Below, in pieces: positions 15,508-24,850 of a DNA stretch of 64,000 nucleotides. The stretch lies in NCBI GenBank assembly GCA_902788805.1, contig CADALO010000012.1, positions 62,001 through 126,000 on the forward strand, written 5' to 3'. Position 1 is the first letter of the stretch. Every line of letters starts with the position of its first letter. Below the pieces are notes generated by a model. The model searched no databases and had not been told where the DNA came from. It worked only from the letters and a program-made list of their open reading frames with translations. This DNA comes from an uncultured Bacteroidota bacterium (GTDB taxonomy: Bacteria > Bacteroidota > Bacteroidia > Bacteroidales > P3). The translations under genes were made by a program, and so were the position numbers.

Positions 15508-16356
15508 TTATACCAAACCTCTCCAACCCATAAACATCTTGGTCACCTCGCCGTCGTGGTGGTCGAAGAAGAGGCTCTGTCTGGTGTCGAGGGCTTCGAT
15601 GCGTGCCATCTCATCGGTTGTGAGCTCAAAGTCGAAGATGTTCAGGTTCTCCACCATACGCTCCTTGTGGGTCGACTTGGGGGTGATGACCACTCCCCGC
15701 TGCAGCAGGAATCGGAGAGCCGTCTGCGCCACACTCTTGCCGTGAGCCTTGCCGATTTCCGAAAGCACCTCGTTGGTGAAGAACCCGTTGCGGCCCTCGG
15801 CCAAGGGGCCCCACGACATAATCTGGCATCCCAACTCCTCCATATACTTCTGCGGCTGTCGCTGCTGGCAGAAGACGTGGGTCTCCACCTGGTTGACCAT
15901 TGGCTTGACCTCCACATTGGAGGCTAAGTCGATGAGGTGGTCGGGATAGAAATTGCTCACTCCTATGGAACGCAGTTTGCCCTCGCGGTAGGCATCCTCC
16001 ATTGCACGGTAGGCACCGTAGCGGTCGCAGAAAGGCTGGTGCAGCAGCATCAGGTCGATATATTCCGTCTGCAACTTGCGCAGGCTCTCGTCGATGCTGG
16101 CTTTCGCCTTTTCATAGCCATAGTTCGAGATCCAGATCTTCGACACGATGAACACCTCGTCGCGGGCTATTCCGCTTTTCTTCACCGCGCTACCCACGCC
16201 CTCTTCATTGGCGTAGGCCTGTGCCGTGTCGACCATACGGTAACCTACGCTCAGTGCATCGCTCACGCAACGTTCCGCCTCACCTGGTGTCACCTGATAA
16301 ACCCCATAGCCCATCTGGGGCATTTTTACTCCATTTGACAATGTAATTTCTTGCAT
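15508..16356 (-). CDS. Aldo/keto reductase (2,5-diketo-gluconate reductase-like)
   Basis: The 282-residue protein is a complete AKR barrel. The catalytic tetrad is present as D43 and Y48 (VDTAQAY), K73 (VSKIW) and H106 (LLHQPF), and the C-terminal NADPH-binding segment reads VVITPKSTHKERMVEN. The family reduces aldehydes and ketones with NADPH in the cytoplasm. The gene lies divergent to an AraC-type regulator at 16532-17350. The intergenic region carries a TAATTTTGC promoter box and direct repeats, so AraC control of this reductase is plausible. The substrate is not evident. Confidence 0.9.
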   Translation of the reverse strand: MQEITLSNGVKMPQMGYGVYQVTPGEAERCVSDALSVGYRMVDTAQAYANEEGVGSAVKKSGIARDEVFIVSKIWISNYGYEKAKASIDESLRKLQTEYIDLMLLHQPFCDRYGAYRAMEDAYREGKLRSIGVSNFYPDHLIDLASNVEVKPMVNQVETHVFCQQRQPQKYMEELGCQIMSWGPLAEGRNGFFTNEVLSEIGKAHGKSVAQTALRFLLQRGVVITPKSTHKERMVENLNIFDFELTTDEMARIEALDTRQSLFFDHHDGEVTKMFMGWRGLV

Positions 16357-16409
16357 AAGTGTTTGTTTTATTGTTTATTATTAAATTCCTATTCGTTCCT
16401 TTTGATGCT

Positions 16410-16418
16410 GCAAAATTA
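16410..16418 (-). promoter_or_regulatory. Promoter -7 element for the aldo/keto reductase gene
   Basis: The minus strand reads TAATTTTGC, which fits TAnnTTTGC. It lies 54 bases upstream of the reductase ATG. Confidence 0.55.
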
Positions 16419-16463
16419 CAACCATTTTTCCATACCTCTATTTCACAAAAAGCACCAGTATTT

Positions 16464-16522
16464 TCACAATAAACACAAAAGATATCCGTTATTGACACAA
16501 TAACGCATTTACACAATAACAC
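16464..16522. promoter_or_regulatory. Direct ACACAATAAC repeats, likely AraC-type operator
   Basis: ACACAATAAC occurs at 16495-16504 and 16511-16520, 16 bases apart, and a related CACAATAAAC lies near 16465. The repeats are immediately upstream of the AraC-type gene and within the divergent promoter region shared with the reductase. Paired direct half-sites are typical of AraC-family binding. Confidence 0.45.
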
Positions 16523-16531
16523 AATCTCGTT

Positions 16532-17350
16532 ATGAAGATTGACTTTCTATACTCTACAGATTACCTCGGTATGAACGCCAACGAGCTGGGACACACCTGT
16601 ATGCACCTGCTGTGCAGGGCGGGGGAAGGGAGCTTCGTGTTCAACGAGAAGTGCTACCACATCGTGAAGAACGACCTGGTGGTGATGCCGAATCCCACAC
16701 GGGCGAAGAACCTCGCGGCAGCACCGGGGATGGAGGTGGAGTGGTTCGCCGCCGACAACAAATTCTTGCATAGCCTACTGCCGTCGAACAACTACAGCAT
16801 CGGGGGCAGCATCAGCCTCAACCAGAACCCCGTCATCAAGGTTAACGACCGTCAGGCGGAAATCCTGCTGGAGGACTTCCACCGCCTGCGCGACCGCCTC
16901 GACGACCGCCACCTGCTCTTCTACCGCGAGATGATGGGGAGCCTCTGCCTGACGATGATGTACGACATCTTCGAGCTCCACGCCAGGCGCGACGCCACCG
17001 ACACCCACAGCGACCGCACCGCCATTATCGTCCGTCAGCTCACCGACCTGCTCGCCACCGGCATCAGCCGCACGGAGCGCGACGTCAGCTACTATGCCGA
17101 GCGCCTCAACGTATCAACGAAGTACCTCTCCGCCACTGTCAAGCGTGTCACGGGCCACAGCGTCAGCAGCTTCATCGACCGCGCCACGGTGCCCATCCTG
17201 AAGAAATACCTCAACAACGAACGCCTGTCGCTCACGCAGATAGCCGATCGGATGAACTTCACCTCGCTCTCCTACTTCAGCCGCTACTGCACCAAGCACC
17301 TCGGCCAGTCGCCCAGCGACTACCGCCGCAGCCTCCAACCGCGAGGCTGA
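16532..17350 (+). CDS. AraC-family transcriptional regulator
   Basis: The 272-residue protein has an N-terminal cupin-like sensing half (for example GSFVFNEKCYHIVKNDLVVM, about 33-52) and a C-terminal AraC double helix-turn-helix (about 165-268). The second helix-turn-helix shows the family signature SLTQIADRMNFTSLSYFSRYC and then LGQSPSDYRR. It is transcribed divergently from the aldo/keto reductase, with repeats of ACACAATAAC in the 175-base intergenic region, so it probably regulates the reductase and perhaps itself. The inducer is unknown. Confidence 0.9.
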   Translation: MKIDFLYSTDYLGMNANELGHTCMHLLCRAGEGSFVFNEKCYHIVKNDLVVMPNPTRAKNLAAAPGMEVEWFAADNKFLHSLLPSNNYSIGGSISLNQNPVIKVNDRQAEILLEDFHRLRDRLDDRHLLFYREMMGSLCLTMMYDIFELHARRDATDTHSDRTAIIVRQLTDLLATGISRTERDVSYYAERLNVSTKYLSATVKRVTGHSVSSFIDRATVPILKKYLNNERLSLTQIADRMNFTSLSYFSRYCTKHLGQSPSDYRRSLQPRG

Positions 17351-17360
17351 AGGTGTGCAC

Positions 17361-17717
17361 CTAATCAATCGAATACATTAAGACGACGCTGTCTCCATCG
17401 GTTGTGATCCTTGTATGATAAAACACCGGCAAGGTCTCGTCGTACCAATCATTTCTGAAGGTAGTATCGATGTTGCCGATGAGTTTCAATTCACAGAAAC
17501 AATCTTCCGCGAACGACATATAAAGCGTGTCTTGTGTATATCCCTTCAGCGACACAAAAGCAGTACTTATAAAGTCTGTCGTGTCGGAAGACATCAATGT
17601 GACGAATTGCTCTTCACCTCTTGGATAGATTACAATCGCTTCGTCATAAGGATCATAAGGAATGCTGCACGAGGCCATCATCAGCGCCGCAGCTGCGAAG
17701 AGAATCAGTTTCTTCAT
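17361..17717 (-). CDS. Small lipoprotein of unknown function
   Basis: The 118-residue protein has a clear lipoprotein signal (FAAAALMMASC, lipidated C17). The remaining 100 residues look like an all-beta domain, with strands such as EQFVTLMSSDTTDFISTAF and DSVVLMYSID. There is no recognised family. It converges with the AraC gene, 10 bases apart. It is probably an envelope protein anchored to a membrane, and nothing around it points to a specific job. Confidence 0.6.
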   Translation of the reverse strand: MKKLILFAAAALMMASCSIPYDPYDEAIVIYPRGEEQFVTLMSSDTTDFISTAFVSLKGYTQDTLYMSFAEDCFCELKLIGNIDTTFRNDWYDETLPVFYHTRITTDGDSVVLMYSID

Positions 17718-17818
17718 TTGGATATTTCAATTGGTTCGTGTTATATGCAATGAAAGCATAATGTGATAAAACAAGCCCTGTTGATTACACACGCATCAAA
17801 TATTGTCTGCCCAAATTG

Positions 17819-18559
17819 TTAGATTGCCACCATCTGGGAGATTCGGGCCGCTATTTCTTCCGGATGATCTATCAACAATTGTCCGTGATTCATTTTGGGG
17901 AATACCTCGACACGAGTATCTGGGTACAGATTAAGCAGATGCTCCGCTTGGGGTTTGGCGACAAAAGCCTCCTTGGTGCCATAAAAAAAGTGTATATCGG
18001 AACCGTGGATGGACTCCAACTTGTTGGTATAAACATCCTTATATCCGTCTCGCACAGCCTTTCCCTTGCCCGAAGGCCACGCCTTTTTGCATTCATCCAA
18101 AAGCACATCGAAATAGTGCGAGCGGAACACCAACTTCCAGAATCCCGTCCAGTGAGAACAAGTCCAGACGTTCATACTCTCGTAGTAACGCAGCGGATTC
18201 ACGCACCATCTGGGCAAAGGCAGCAATGGCGCTGCATCCATTATGGCGTGGTCAATTGTCACCTCGTTCCTCTCCAATATCCGGGAAAGTATTTTCCCGC
18301 CAAGAGAGAGTCCATAGGCAACGTCCAGATGCCCATTCAGATGCTCTTGAACGTATCCTATAGCTTGCGCAGCTTGATCGTCGATGGAGGTAAACTGTGA
18401 CTCTCTGTCCAACAAAAAGCCATCGATGCCGACTGCTATGATTTGGTACTTCTCCTTCATCAGCTCAATCAGCGGCAGGAATATCTCGAAGGTGACGCCT
18501 AGCCCTGGAATAAGCAGCAAACTAGGATTCTTACTATCGCCGTATGTGTTGAATGTCAT
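17819..18559 (-). CDS. Alpha/beta hydrolase
   Basis: The 246-residue protein has the alpha/beta hydrolase order: the oxyanion region LLLIPGLGVT (about 14-23), the nucleophile elbow Y82-G-L-S85-L-G-G, and the terminal histidine in KMNHGQLL (about 219-226). It lacks a signal peptide, so it acts in the cytoplasm. The substrate cannot be inferred. It lies between a lipoprotein gene and a WG-repeat gene with same-strand orientation and a 33-base gap from the latter. Confidence 0.83.
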   Translation of the reverse strand: MTFNTYGDSKNPSLLLIPGLGVTFEIFLPLIELMKEKYQIIAVGIDGFLLDRESQFTSIDDQAAQAIGYVQEHLNGHLDVAYGLSLGGKILSRILERNEVTIDHAIMDAAPLLPLPRWCVNPLRYYESMNVWTCSHWTGFWKLVFRSHYFDVLLDECKKAWPSGKGKAVRDGYKDVYTNKLESIHGSDIHFFYGTKEAFVAKPQAEHLLNLYPDTRVEVFPKMNHGQLLIDHPEEIAARISQMVAI

Positions 18560-18592
18560 CTTTGTTTGTTTTCAGACCTCGGAGACTTGCAG

Positions 18593-19525
18593 CTACCAGC
18601 GGAGGTGGTTTTTGCGGCCTGAGAGGATGTCCATCAGAGAGGGCTTCGGGATGGGTTTTTGGATACAGAAAGCCCCTGATGTGTTGATGAACCCCTGTAT
18701 GTTGCCGACGCGGGCGAAGGCGAGACCTTCCGAGAAGGAGTTAAGCATATCGAAACGGATGTCGATGAGAAGGTTGCCGACAATGTCGATGGCACCATAC
18801 TTGCCGCCATTTTTCACGATGGCGCGACCGTCGTTGAGGGGGAAAACACTCTCGTATTTGTCGCCAAGCATAGTCACCTCGGCACCAGCCGAATCAATGA
18901 AACGCCATTTGCCATCCTTTTTCACAGGAGCCAGTCCTTCTGAGAAATCTTCAGCCTCGTCGTATTGTGGCTCGATGACGAAACGTCCAGTGGTGTCAAT
19001 ATAACCGCTTTTACCGTCGGGCGTCAGTGTCGCCAGTGCCAACCCGTCGGAGAACGCCCCCACATAGTCGAACTGCGGCTTGATGGCCATACGTCCAGAA
19101 CGGTCGACGAAGCCGTATTTGAAAACGGCATCATCATCCGTCTCATACTTAACCTCGACGGCGGCAAGTCCGTTGGAGAACTGCTGGAGGTCGCTGATTT
19201 CGTCGCCCAGAGTGGCTATCGTATTTCCTTTTTTGTCAATAATACTGAAACTGTTGTCGTTCACGACGGACGCCAAGCCTTCGGAAAAAGCGACGACGAA
19301 ACCGAACTGAGGGGCAATAACCATATTGCCGTTGCGGTCGATAAATCCGTATTTATTGTCGACGATTACCGCTGCCAACCCTTCGGAAAAGCCACAAGCG
19401 TCCTTATATATGGGTTTGATGACAACGTTGCCGCTCTTGTCGATATAGCCCCAACGATTTTTGACATTTACCGCAGCGAGGCCATCGTTGAAAAGCCAAG
19501 CAGCACCTAAATCGAATGTGTTCAT
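18593..19525 (-). CDS. WG-repeat protein
   Basis: The 310-residue protein is built from repeats of about 25-45 residues. They contain patterns such as GYIDKSGNVVIKPIYKDACGF, GFIDRNGNMVIAPQF and GYIDTTGRFVIEPQYDEAEDF (W or Y-G/F-I-D-x-x-G-x-x-V-I-x-P-x-F/Y-D). These are WG repeats, which form beta-rich structures of unclear function and are abundant in Bacteroidota. No signal peptide is evident, so it is predicted cytoplasmic. The gene start lies 11 bases from the truncated acetyltransferase relic. Confidence 0.85.
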   Translation of the reverse strand: MNTFDLGAAWLFNDGLAAVNVKNRWGYIDKSGNVVIKPIYKDACGFSEGLAAVIVDNKYGFIDRNGNMVIAPQFGFVVAFSEGLASVVNDNSFSIIDKKGNTIATLGDEISDLQQFSNGLAAVEVKYETDDDAVFKYGFVDRSGRMAIKPQFDYVGAFSDGLALATLTPDGKSGYIDTTGRFVIEPQYDEAEDFSEGLAPVKKDGKWRFIDSAGAEVTMLGDKYESVFPLNDGRAIVKNGGKYGAIDIVGNLLIDIRFDMLNSFSEGLAFARVGNIQGFINTSGAFCIQKPIPKPSLMDILSGRKNHLRW

Positions 19526-19535
19526 TGTTTTGATA

Positions 19536-19646
19536 TTAATTTGAAAAGCGTTTGTTCATATAGGCCGCCAACTGCATAGTACGCTGCACTTCAGCATAGA
19601 GTTCGTCGCTGCCGACGTATGTTTTCCCTGTAGGTTTGTCGTCCAT
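19536..19646 (-). pseudogene. Truncated N-terminal fragment of a hexapeptide acetyltransferase
   Basis: A 36-codon frame on the minus strand encodes MDDKPTGKTYVGSDELYAEV and continues into VQRTMQLAAYMNKRFSN before a stop. It closely matches residues 2-32 of the intact acetyltransferase at 8172-8723 (PTGKTYVGSDELYADV, then QRTMRLCAEMNSG). All of the beta-helix domain is missing. The fragment sits 10 bases upstream of the WG-repeat gene. It looks like the remnant of a duplicated or replaced paralogue, although expression as a peptide cannot be excluded. Confidence 0.8.
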
Positions 19647-19745
19647 AGTCAGTCGATTCGTTTTGGTTTACAGCCTCAAGGCTCAGTCTTTAAATATTAA
19701 TGTAACGACAGACAAAGCCTTTTATTGCCCGAACACGGACAAAGA

Positions 19746-21812
19746 CTACTGTATAGATTCATTCAGCCTGATGCCGGCAAGGATTGTAATCCCTGGCTGC
19801 GGAACACCGCCAAGGTCTCTGTACCGGCGGTCGGTGACATTGTATGCCTCGACAAACAGCGTGGCATAGCGGAACGCATATTCCAACGAAGCATTGAACA
19901 ACAGCACCGAGCCATAAGGCGTAAGGGTGCCTGCAGCGTCGGCATACTGACCCAAACGCTCGCGGAACAGCACGTCGAGCTTGACAGCCATCGGAACGCC
20001 ATTGGCTCCCAACGTCCTTAACGGTTTGAAGACAAGACAAGCCTGTGCCTTGTGACGCAGATAGTCAAGTGCCGAACTGCTGACAAATTTACCCGCATCC
20101 TGTCGCACCATACAATAGGCATAGCTGCCGCCCATCTCGTCAAGGATTCCACCAATCCTGTAGCTTGCCGTAAGCTCAGCACCAGCCACATCGACCCTTG
20201 TATGGTTCATCGAATACCACATCTCAGCACCAGCGCCGCGCACCCAGTCGATGATGTCGCGCCCCGAGCGGCCGTAGAGCGAGCCCATCGCCCTTAGTTT
20301 ATGCGAAGCGTAACGCAGCCTTATATCGGCAGTGGCACTATGCTCGCTATTGAGGTTGGGGTTGGACACCTGATTGGCACCCTGGTAGTACAAATCCGTA
20401 AACGACGGCATACGGTAGGTCCTGCTCAGCGCCGCACTGAGACGCCACCTACGCGAGATATTCCACACTGCATCCATCGCGCAACCATAGTCAAGTCCGA
20501 AGGCACTGTTGTGGTAGCCCAACAGGTCCCCCTCGACGCTCACCCTGTCGAAGTCGACGCGGTAGCCGGCAAAAAGACTCGTGCCCCATCGCGATGCCGA
20601 GTGGCTGTACTTCGACGGCTGACGGCACAAACCGCTGCTGTCGGGCAACCCCAGCACACTGCTGACAATGCTCTCGTTACGCACCTCCGCGCCGGCAAAA
20701 GCATCGCCAATACCCACACGTCGCACTACCCGTGAGCGCAGGCCGCCTATACCCGACAAATGATAGTTGTGTCCGCCATACCACGCCGGAGCCTCTACCC
20801 TGCCCTCGCGGAACAGCTCGAAGCGGTCGCTGTGTGCACGACCGTACAGCGTACTCTCAATCCTGCAGGCACCGAGTTTTGTAATATTCTGCACCGATGC
20901 CGTCAGGGTACGCGTCGACTCAAACTGGTCGGGATAGCTCACGCTATAGAACGCCTGGCTGCCATAGTCCTTCATCTGGCCACCTATCTGGAACTGCCAG
21001 CTTCCGCGCTCGCCACGGCGCACCGACTGCAGGTACACATTACCCATCCTATAGTCGGTATTCTCCATATATCCGTCGCTACGCCCATACGACACGGCGG
21101 CTGTGTGCGACCACCTCCCCGTGCTCTTTGTGGCCAGCAGCGACACCTTCGCCGTGCCGTGGCTGCCAGCGCTCAATTCAGCCCTCAGACGGTCGCCGTA
21201 GCTTTCGCTCACCACTATGTTCACCGCCCCGCAGAAAGCCACAATACCGCGGCTCAGCAACATCGAAGGGGTCAATATCTCCACCCGCTCCACCATCGAG
21301 ACGTCGATGGGAATATCGAGCGCGTAATGGCCCGTCTGCGCGTCGGTGAGGTTCACGCCATTCAGAAGCACAAGCATCTGGTCGAACGTACCTCCACGCA
21401 TAGAAATGTCGCCTTGAACATCATTGACACCGCGGGTGCGGAGGTCGATGCCGGCGACAAGTGTCAGCACATCGCTGATTGAACGTACGGAATGGGATTG
21501 AAGCTCTTCAGCAGAGACAACCAACGCAGGCTCTGCCGAGATTTGAGCCGTAGCTGCCGGAGCCACAACCACCACCGGCTGCAGCTGCAGCTCGTCTGCC
21601 ACAGTGTCCTCCTGGGCAAAGAGCATAGCAGGCATAGCCACAAAAACCGATGCCAACGCCACCGACGACTTGCGCAGCTGGCGATCGGCGATATAAGAGG
21701 CCAGACGGCCTATCGTCACCACACGATGAAGCGAGTTGAACACCGCATATTTGGCACGCGTAAAGCGGCGGAAGCGGAATGAAGTGATTTTAGTTAAACG
21801 AGTTTTAATCAT
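19746..21812 (-). CDS. TonB-dependent receptor (BtuB/iron-siderophore type)
   Basis: I chose the ATG at 21810-21812 (688 residues), because a terminator hairpin at 21832-21863 overlaps the alternative start at 21845. The N-terminus carries the conserved Bacteroidota segment TKITSFRFRRFTRAKYAVF before the hydrophobic LASVFVAMPAML region. A plug domain follows with VLTLVAGIDLRTRGVNDVQ and RGGTFDQMLVLLNG, then a barrel ending with VTDRRYRDLGGVPQPG near the C-terminus. TonB-dependent receptors bring vitamin B12, siderophores or heme across the outer membrane with energy from TonB-ExbB-ExbD. The ligand is not identifiable. It lies downstream of the porP-gldJ pair, and the terminator hairpin between them suggests separate regulation. 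Confidence 0.85.
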   Translation of the reverse strand: MIKTRLTKITSFRFRRFTRAKYAVFNSLHRVVTIGRLASYIADRQLRKSSVALASVFVAMPAMLFAQEDTVADELQLQPVVVVAPAATAQISAEPALVVSAEELQSHSVRSISDVLTLVAGIDLRTRGVNDVQGDISMRGGTFDQMLVLLNGVNLTDAQTGHYALDIPIDVSMVERVEILTPSMLLSRGIVAFCGAVNIVVSESYGDRLRAELSAGSHGTAKVSLLATKSTGRWSHTAAVSYGRSDGYMENTDYRMGNVYLQSVRRGERGSWQFQIGGQMKDYGSQAFYSVSYPDQFESTRTLTASVQNITKLGACRIESTLYGRAHSDRFELFREGRVEAPAWYGGHNYHLSGIGGLRSRVVRRVGIGDAFAGAEVRNESIVSSVLGLPDSSGLCRQPSKYSHSASRWGTSLFAGYRVDFDRVSVEGDLLGYHNSAFGLDYGCAMDAVWNISRRWRLSAALSRTYRMPSFTDLYYQGANQVSNPNLNSEHSATADIRLRYASHKLRAMGSLYGRSGRDIIDWVRGAGAEMWYSMNHTRVDVAGAELTASYRIGGILDEMGGSYAYCMVRQDAGKFVSSSALDYLRHKAQACLVFKPLRTLGANGVPMAVKLDVLFRERLGQYADAAGTLTPYGSVLLFNASLEYAFRYATLFVEAYNVTDRRYRDLGGVPQPGITILAGIRLNESIQ

Positions 21813-21831
21813 CGTTGTTTGTTTTGCACAA

Positions 21832-21863
21832 AAAAGGGAGGCCATTGCATCTGGCCTTCCTTT
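21832..21863 (-). terminator. Hairpin between gldJ and the TonB-dependent receptor gene
   Basis: The arms AAAGGGAGGCCA and TGGCCTTCCTTT surround TTGCATC. It overlaps the upstream candidate start of the receptor, which argues for the downstream start. On the minus strand it follows the gldJ stop by about 33 bases and is followed by a U-rich stretch. Confidence 0.55.
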
Positions 21864-21895
21864 ATATTATTCTTTTGGATTATTAGCTTCAGAGC

Positions 21896-23452
21896 TTATT
21901 TGCCGGCGCGGGGTCCGAGACGGTCCATAGCGCAGCGGAAGCCGATCCACGAGGTTGAGCGATCCTGCTCATAGAAGCGGCGGGTACCCGACTGCATCCA
22001 GTAAGCGCGGTCGTTCCACGAGCCACCCTTCACCACACGTACCTTGTTGCTCAGCAGCGAGGTAACGTTGCGCTGGTTGGCCACATTGCGACGATACATC
22101 ATATTGGTCACGCTGTCGGGGTTGGAGAGGAAGTTGTCCTCGCCCATATTGGCGCCAGCCTCCTCGTCATCGTCCGAATTGTTGACCCATTCGGTGATAC
22201 TCGAGTTGTTGGTATAGTCGTAGATGTTCGAAGCATAGTCGCCATCAAGGTAGTTGATGTTGTCGGCCTGACGGTAGTTGCGACGGTTCAGGTCATCGTC
22301 AACGTTCTTGTAGATGATGCTACCAGTGGTATCGTTGATAGCGATTTCCTCGTCAATGTAGGTCGGAGTGCGGTAGACGTTACCACGGAAGGGGTTCTGA
22401 TCCTCACCGCCGACGGGGTTCTGGTCCTTACGATAGACATCCATACACCACTCGCTGACATTGCCAGCCATATTGTACAGACCGTAGTCGTTGGGGAAGT
22501 ACCACTTGACAGGGCAGGTATAGTCCCAACCATCGTTCAGGTTGCCAGCAACGCCCATAGCGTCGCCGCGGCTGCGCTTGAAGTTGGCAAGGAACTGACC
22601 GTAGTATTTCTTGTTAGCCGAACGGACGCTCGAGCCAGCCCACGGATAGGTCTTGTGCTCGACGATACGCTCGTCGTAGGTGTTGCCAACCATACCCAGA
22701 GCGGCAAACTCCCACTCAGCCTCGGTAGGCAGACGGTAGTGCGGCACCAGGATGCCGTCCTCGCGACGCACCTGACGGGGCTCGCCACCGGCGCTCGGGT
22801 CGAGGTTGTCGAGCTCGTTCTTCGACTCGCCACGGTACTGGCCAGCCAGATAGACATCGGTCTGGAAAGCCGTCTCACCGCGCAGGTCGGTAAGGTCAAG
22901 AACTATGATGCCCTTGTCGACAAGGATTTTCTCATTCACGCGGTCGGTACGCCAGATGCAGTACTTCTGAGCCTGCTCCCAGGTCACACCGACAACAGGA
23001 TATTGGTCATAGATGGGGCTCTGGAAATAGTAGTCCACAAAACCCTCACGCCAAGCCAGCTTGTCGCGCCAGCAGTTGGTGTCGGGATAGATGGCACGCA
23101 CGCGCTCCGGATACTCCTCGCCATAAGCACGGCGCATCCAGTACACATACTCGCGATAAGACTGGTTGGTCACCTCGGTCTCGTCCATATAGAACGACGA
23201 CACGGTGACGTTGTGAGCCACATTGTTCCACTGGTAGCGCGAGTCGTCGCTCACGCGGCCCATTGTGAAGGCACCGCCCTCGATGAACACGAGGCCAGGA
23301 GCCGTAATCTGCTCGTTATACTGCGACACTTCAAATCCGCCCCACTCAGGGTCGTTGTAGTTCCAGCCTGTGGTAGCCGATTTCTGCTTGCTGCAGCCCG
23401 TCAGAACGACGGCTGCCACCAACAAGAAAGATGCGATTTTGAGGTTTTTCAT
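21896..23452 (-). CDS. gldJ: GldJ-like T9SS / gliding-motility lipoprotein (SUMF1-domain)
   Basis: The 518-residue protein starts with a lipoprotein signal (VAAVVLTGC, lipidated C20). It then has the conserved GldJ N-terminal segment GWNYNDPEWGGFEV and GLVFIEGGAFTMG (about 54-66), followed by a formylglycine-generating-enzyme-like domain (SFYMDETEVTN, YPVVGVTWEQA, CIWRTDRVNE). The family is distinct from GldK, and this one reads as GldJ by its DPEWGGFEV and RTDRVNE segments. GldJ supports the outer-membrane ring of the T9SS and gliding machine in the periplasm. It lies directly downstream of a PorP/SprF gene with a 102-base gap. GldK, GldL, GldM and GldN are not in the window. Confidence 0.8.
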   Translation of the reverse strand: MKNLKIASFLLVAAVVLTGCSKQKSATTGWNYNDPEWGGFEVSQYNEQITAPGLVFIEGGAFTMGRVSDDSRYQWNNVAHNVTVSSFYMDETEVTNQSYREYVYWMRRAYGEEYPERVRAIYPDTNCWRDKLAWREGFVDYYFQSPIYDQYPVVGVTWEQAQKYCIWRTDRVNEKILVDKGIIVLDLTDLRGETAFQTDVYLAGQYRGESKNELDNLDPSAGGEPRQVRREDGILVPHYRLPTEAEWEFAALGMVGNTYDERIVEHKTYPWAGSSVRSANKKYYGQFLANFKRSRGDAMGVAGNLNDGWDYTCPVKWYFPNDYGLYNMAGNVSEWCMDVYRKDQNPVGGEDQNPFRGNVYRTPTYIDEEIAINDTTGSIIYKNVDDDLNRRNYRQADNINYLDGDYASNIYDYTNNSSITEWVNNSDDDEEAGANMGEDNFLSNPDSVTNMMYRRNVANQRNVTSLLSNKVRVVKGGSWNDRAYWMQSGTRRFYEQDRSTSWIGFRCAMDRLGPRAGK

Positions 23453-23554
23453 AATATTTTATGTTCTTTTTATTATTCTCGAATTAAACGCTATAAGGGT
23501 CGTTTTCTATGCTTCTACGTTTTTTTCAGCAAAAAGTTTCAAAAATCTTCAATC

Positions 23555-24556
23555 TTAGAATGACGGGCAACGTATAGCCTTGACTTTGTGCTTCTTCTCC
23601 GGGCAAGGCAGCAGTATGCCTACCGAGAACTCGTGGGCACCCGACGTATTGTTTGCCAGCTTCGACACCGTCACGTCGTAGCTGTAGCCAATCTTGAAGT
23701 AATCCTGCTGGAAACCGACCTGGAAGATGAAGGCGTCGGCATTCTCGATGCCATTGCGGAACCACACGCCAACCAAGAAAGGCATCCAGTCGAGGTAGAG
23801 ACCATAGTTGAAGTAGTGGAAACCAGCCTGATACTGATAGATAAAGTTGGGCGACAGCACCGGGGTGCCGAGACCCAGCGACGAAGTGCGACGGGCCTCC
23901 TCAGCAATGTTGATGAGGGCACCCACATTGGCAGTGAACTTCATAGGAAGCTTGGTGACACCGTAGAAGCCATTGCTCGGCTGAGTGAGATGCGAAGCAG
24001 CAAAACCGGCATACCACGCAGGACCGTAGGCCAGCACACCGGCGTCGAAATCAAGATACCACACACTCGTATTGTCGGGCATCTGGGCCGAGGTCATACC
24101 CGTAAAGCCGTTGATGCGGTCAATCATATCGGGGAAACGAAGGTCGTTCCAGTTCAGGCTTGTATTGGTCACACCAGCCTTCAGACCTGCGTTGACCCAC
24201 ACCTCGCGGGCCAGCTGGAAACGGAAGGCATACATTGCCGCAAGCGACGTGGTCGACAGCGCGCCGTGGTCGCCCTGGCGGTCGGCCATCACAATGCCGC
24301 CAACGCCACCGTGCAAAGCATCGACATACTGGTCGTAAGATGCTGCGACAGTGGTAAATGCGCTAACCAAAGCCGGCCACTGGGCACGGTAGTTGAGCGA
24401 TATGCGGGGGCACACCTTCGAACCGGCAAAAGCAGGGTTCATATACAGCGGATTGGCATAAAACTGCGAGAAGATTACATCCTGCGCGCTGGCACCCTGT
24501 CCCACTCCGAACATCAGAGCGGCGAAAAGGGCAATTTTTGTGAGTTTCTTCATCAT
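23555..24556 (-). CDS. porP: PorP/SprF-family T9SS outer-membrane protein
   Basis: The 333-residue protein has a signal peptide (residues 1-25, MFGVGQGASAQ end). It continues with the PorP/SprF hallmark DVIFSQFYANPLYMNPAFAG (about 26-45), then strand-rich barrel sequence with YDQYVDALHGGVGGIVMADRQ and a final GIL motif. PorP/SprF proteins are outer-membrane components of the T9SS, used for surface attachment and secretion of cargo. The first gene of the operon is followed 102 bases on by gldJ. A separate PorU-PorV operon lies 1 kb away on the other strand, so T9SS components cluster across this locus. Confidence 0.9.
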   Translation of the reverse strand: MMKKLTKIALFAALMFGVGQGASAQDVIFSQFYANPLYMNPAFAGSKVCPRISLNYRAQWPALVSAFTTVAASYDQYVDALHGGVGGIVMADRQGDHGALSTTSLAAMYAFRFQLAREVWVNAGLKAGVTNTSLNWNDLRFPDMIDRINGFTGMTSAQMPDNTSVWYLDFDAGVLAYGPAWYAGFAASHLTQPSNGFYGVTKLPMKFTANVGALINIAEEARRTSSLGLGTPVLSPNFIYQYQAGFHYFNYGLYLDWMPFLVGVWFRNGIENADAFIFQVGFQQDYFKIGYSYDVTVSKLANNTSGAHEFSVGILLPCPEKKHKVKAIRCPSF

Positions 24557-24850
24557 ATATTTTGTATAAAATGAGCCTAAAAATAATTGGCAATATTACG
24601 CATTTTATTCCATATAAACACATATTTCCGCAAAAAAAATTACAAAAGTCTAATTATCAGCGCACAGCGAAAGCAGCACATCCGAAAACAGAGGGTCAAA
24701 AAAGCGTCGGATGATAGAGAAAAAAAGAAAATCGGACGAATTTTGATGCGTTGTTTCCAAAGGCCCCGACCCGATTTTGCAGCGCACCCGCCCAGGGCAA
24801 AAACAAGCCCGGAAGGAGCGACGAAAACAACAGTAAAGGTATGGGCATTG
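24557..24850. other. A+T-rich non-coding stretch upstream of porP
   Basis: No credible gene or clear dyad is visible in this 294-base stretch. It is rich in A+T and contains the divergent leader of porP. The nearest TA-nn-TTG-like sequence (TAATATTGC on the minus strand, near 24590) is only a weak promoter match. It leads directly into the 33-bp tandem repeat. Confidence 0.5.

Noticed and set aside
21813..21845. An upstream start for the TonB-dependent receptor
   Set aside because: It would place the first codons inside a terminator-like hairpin, and the conserved N-terminal segment begins at the downstream ATG.
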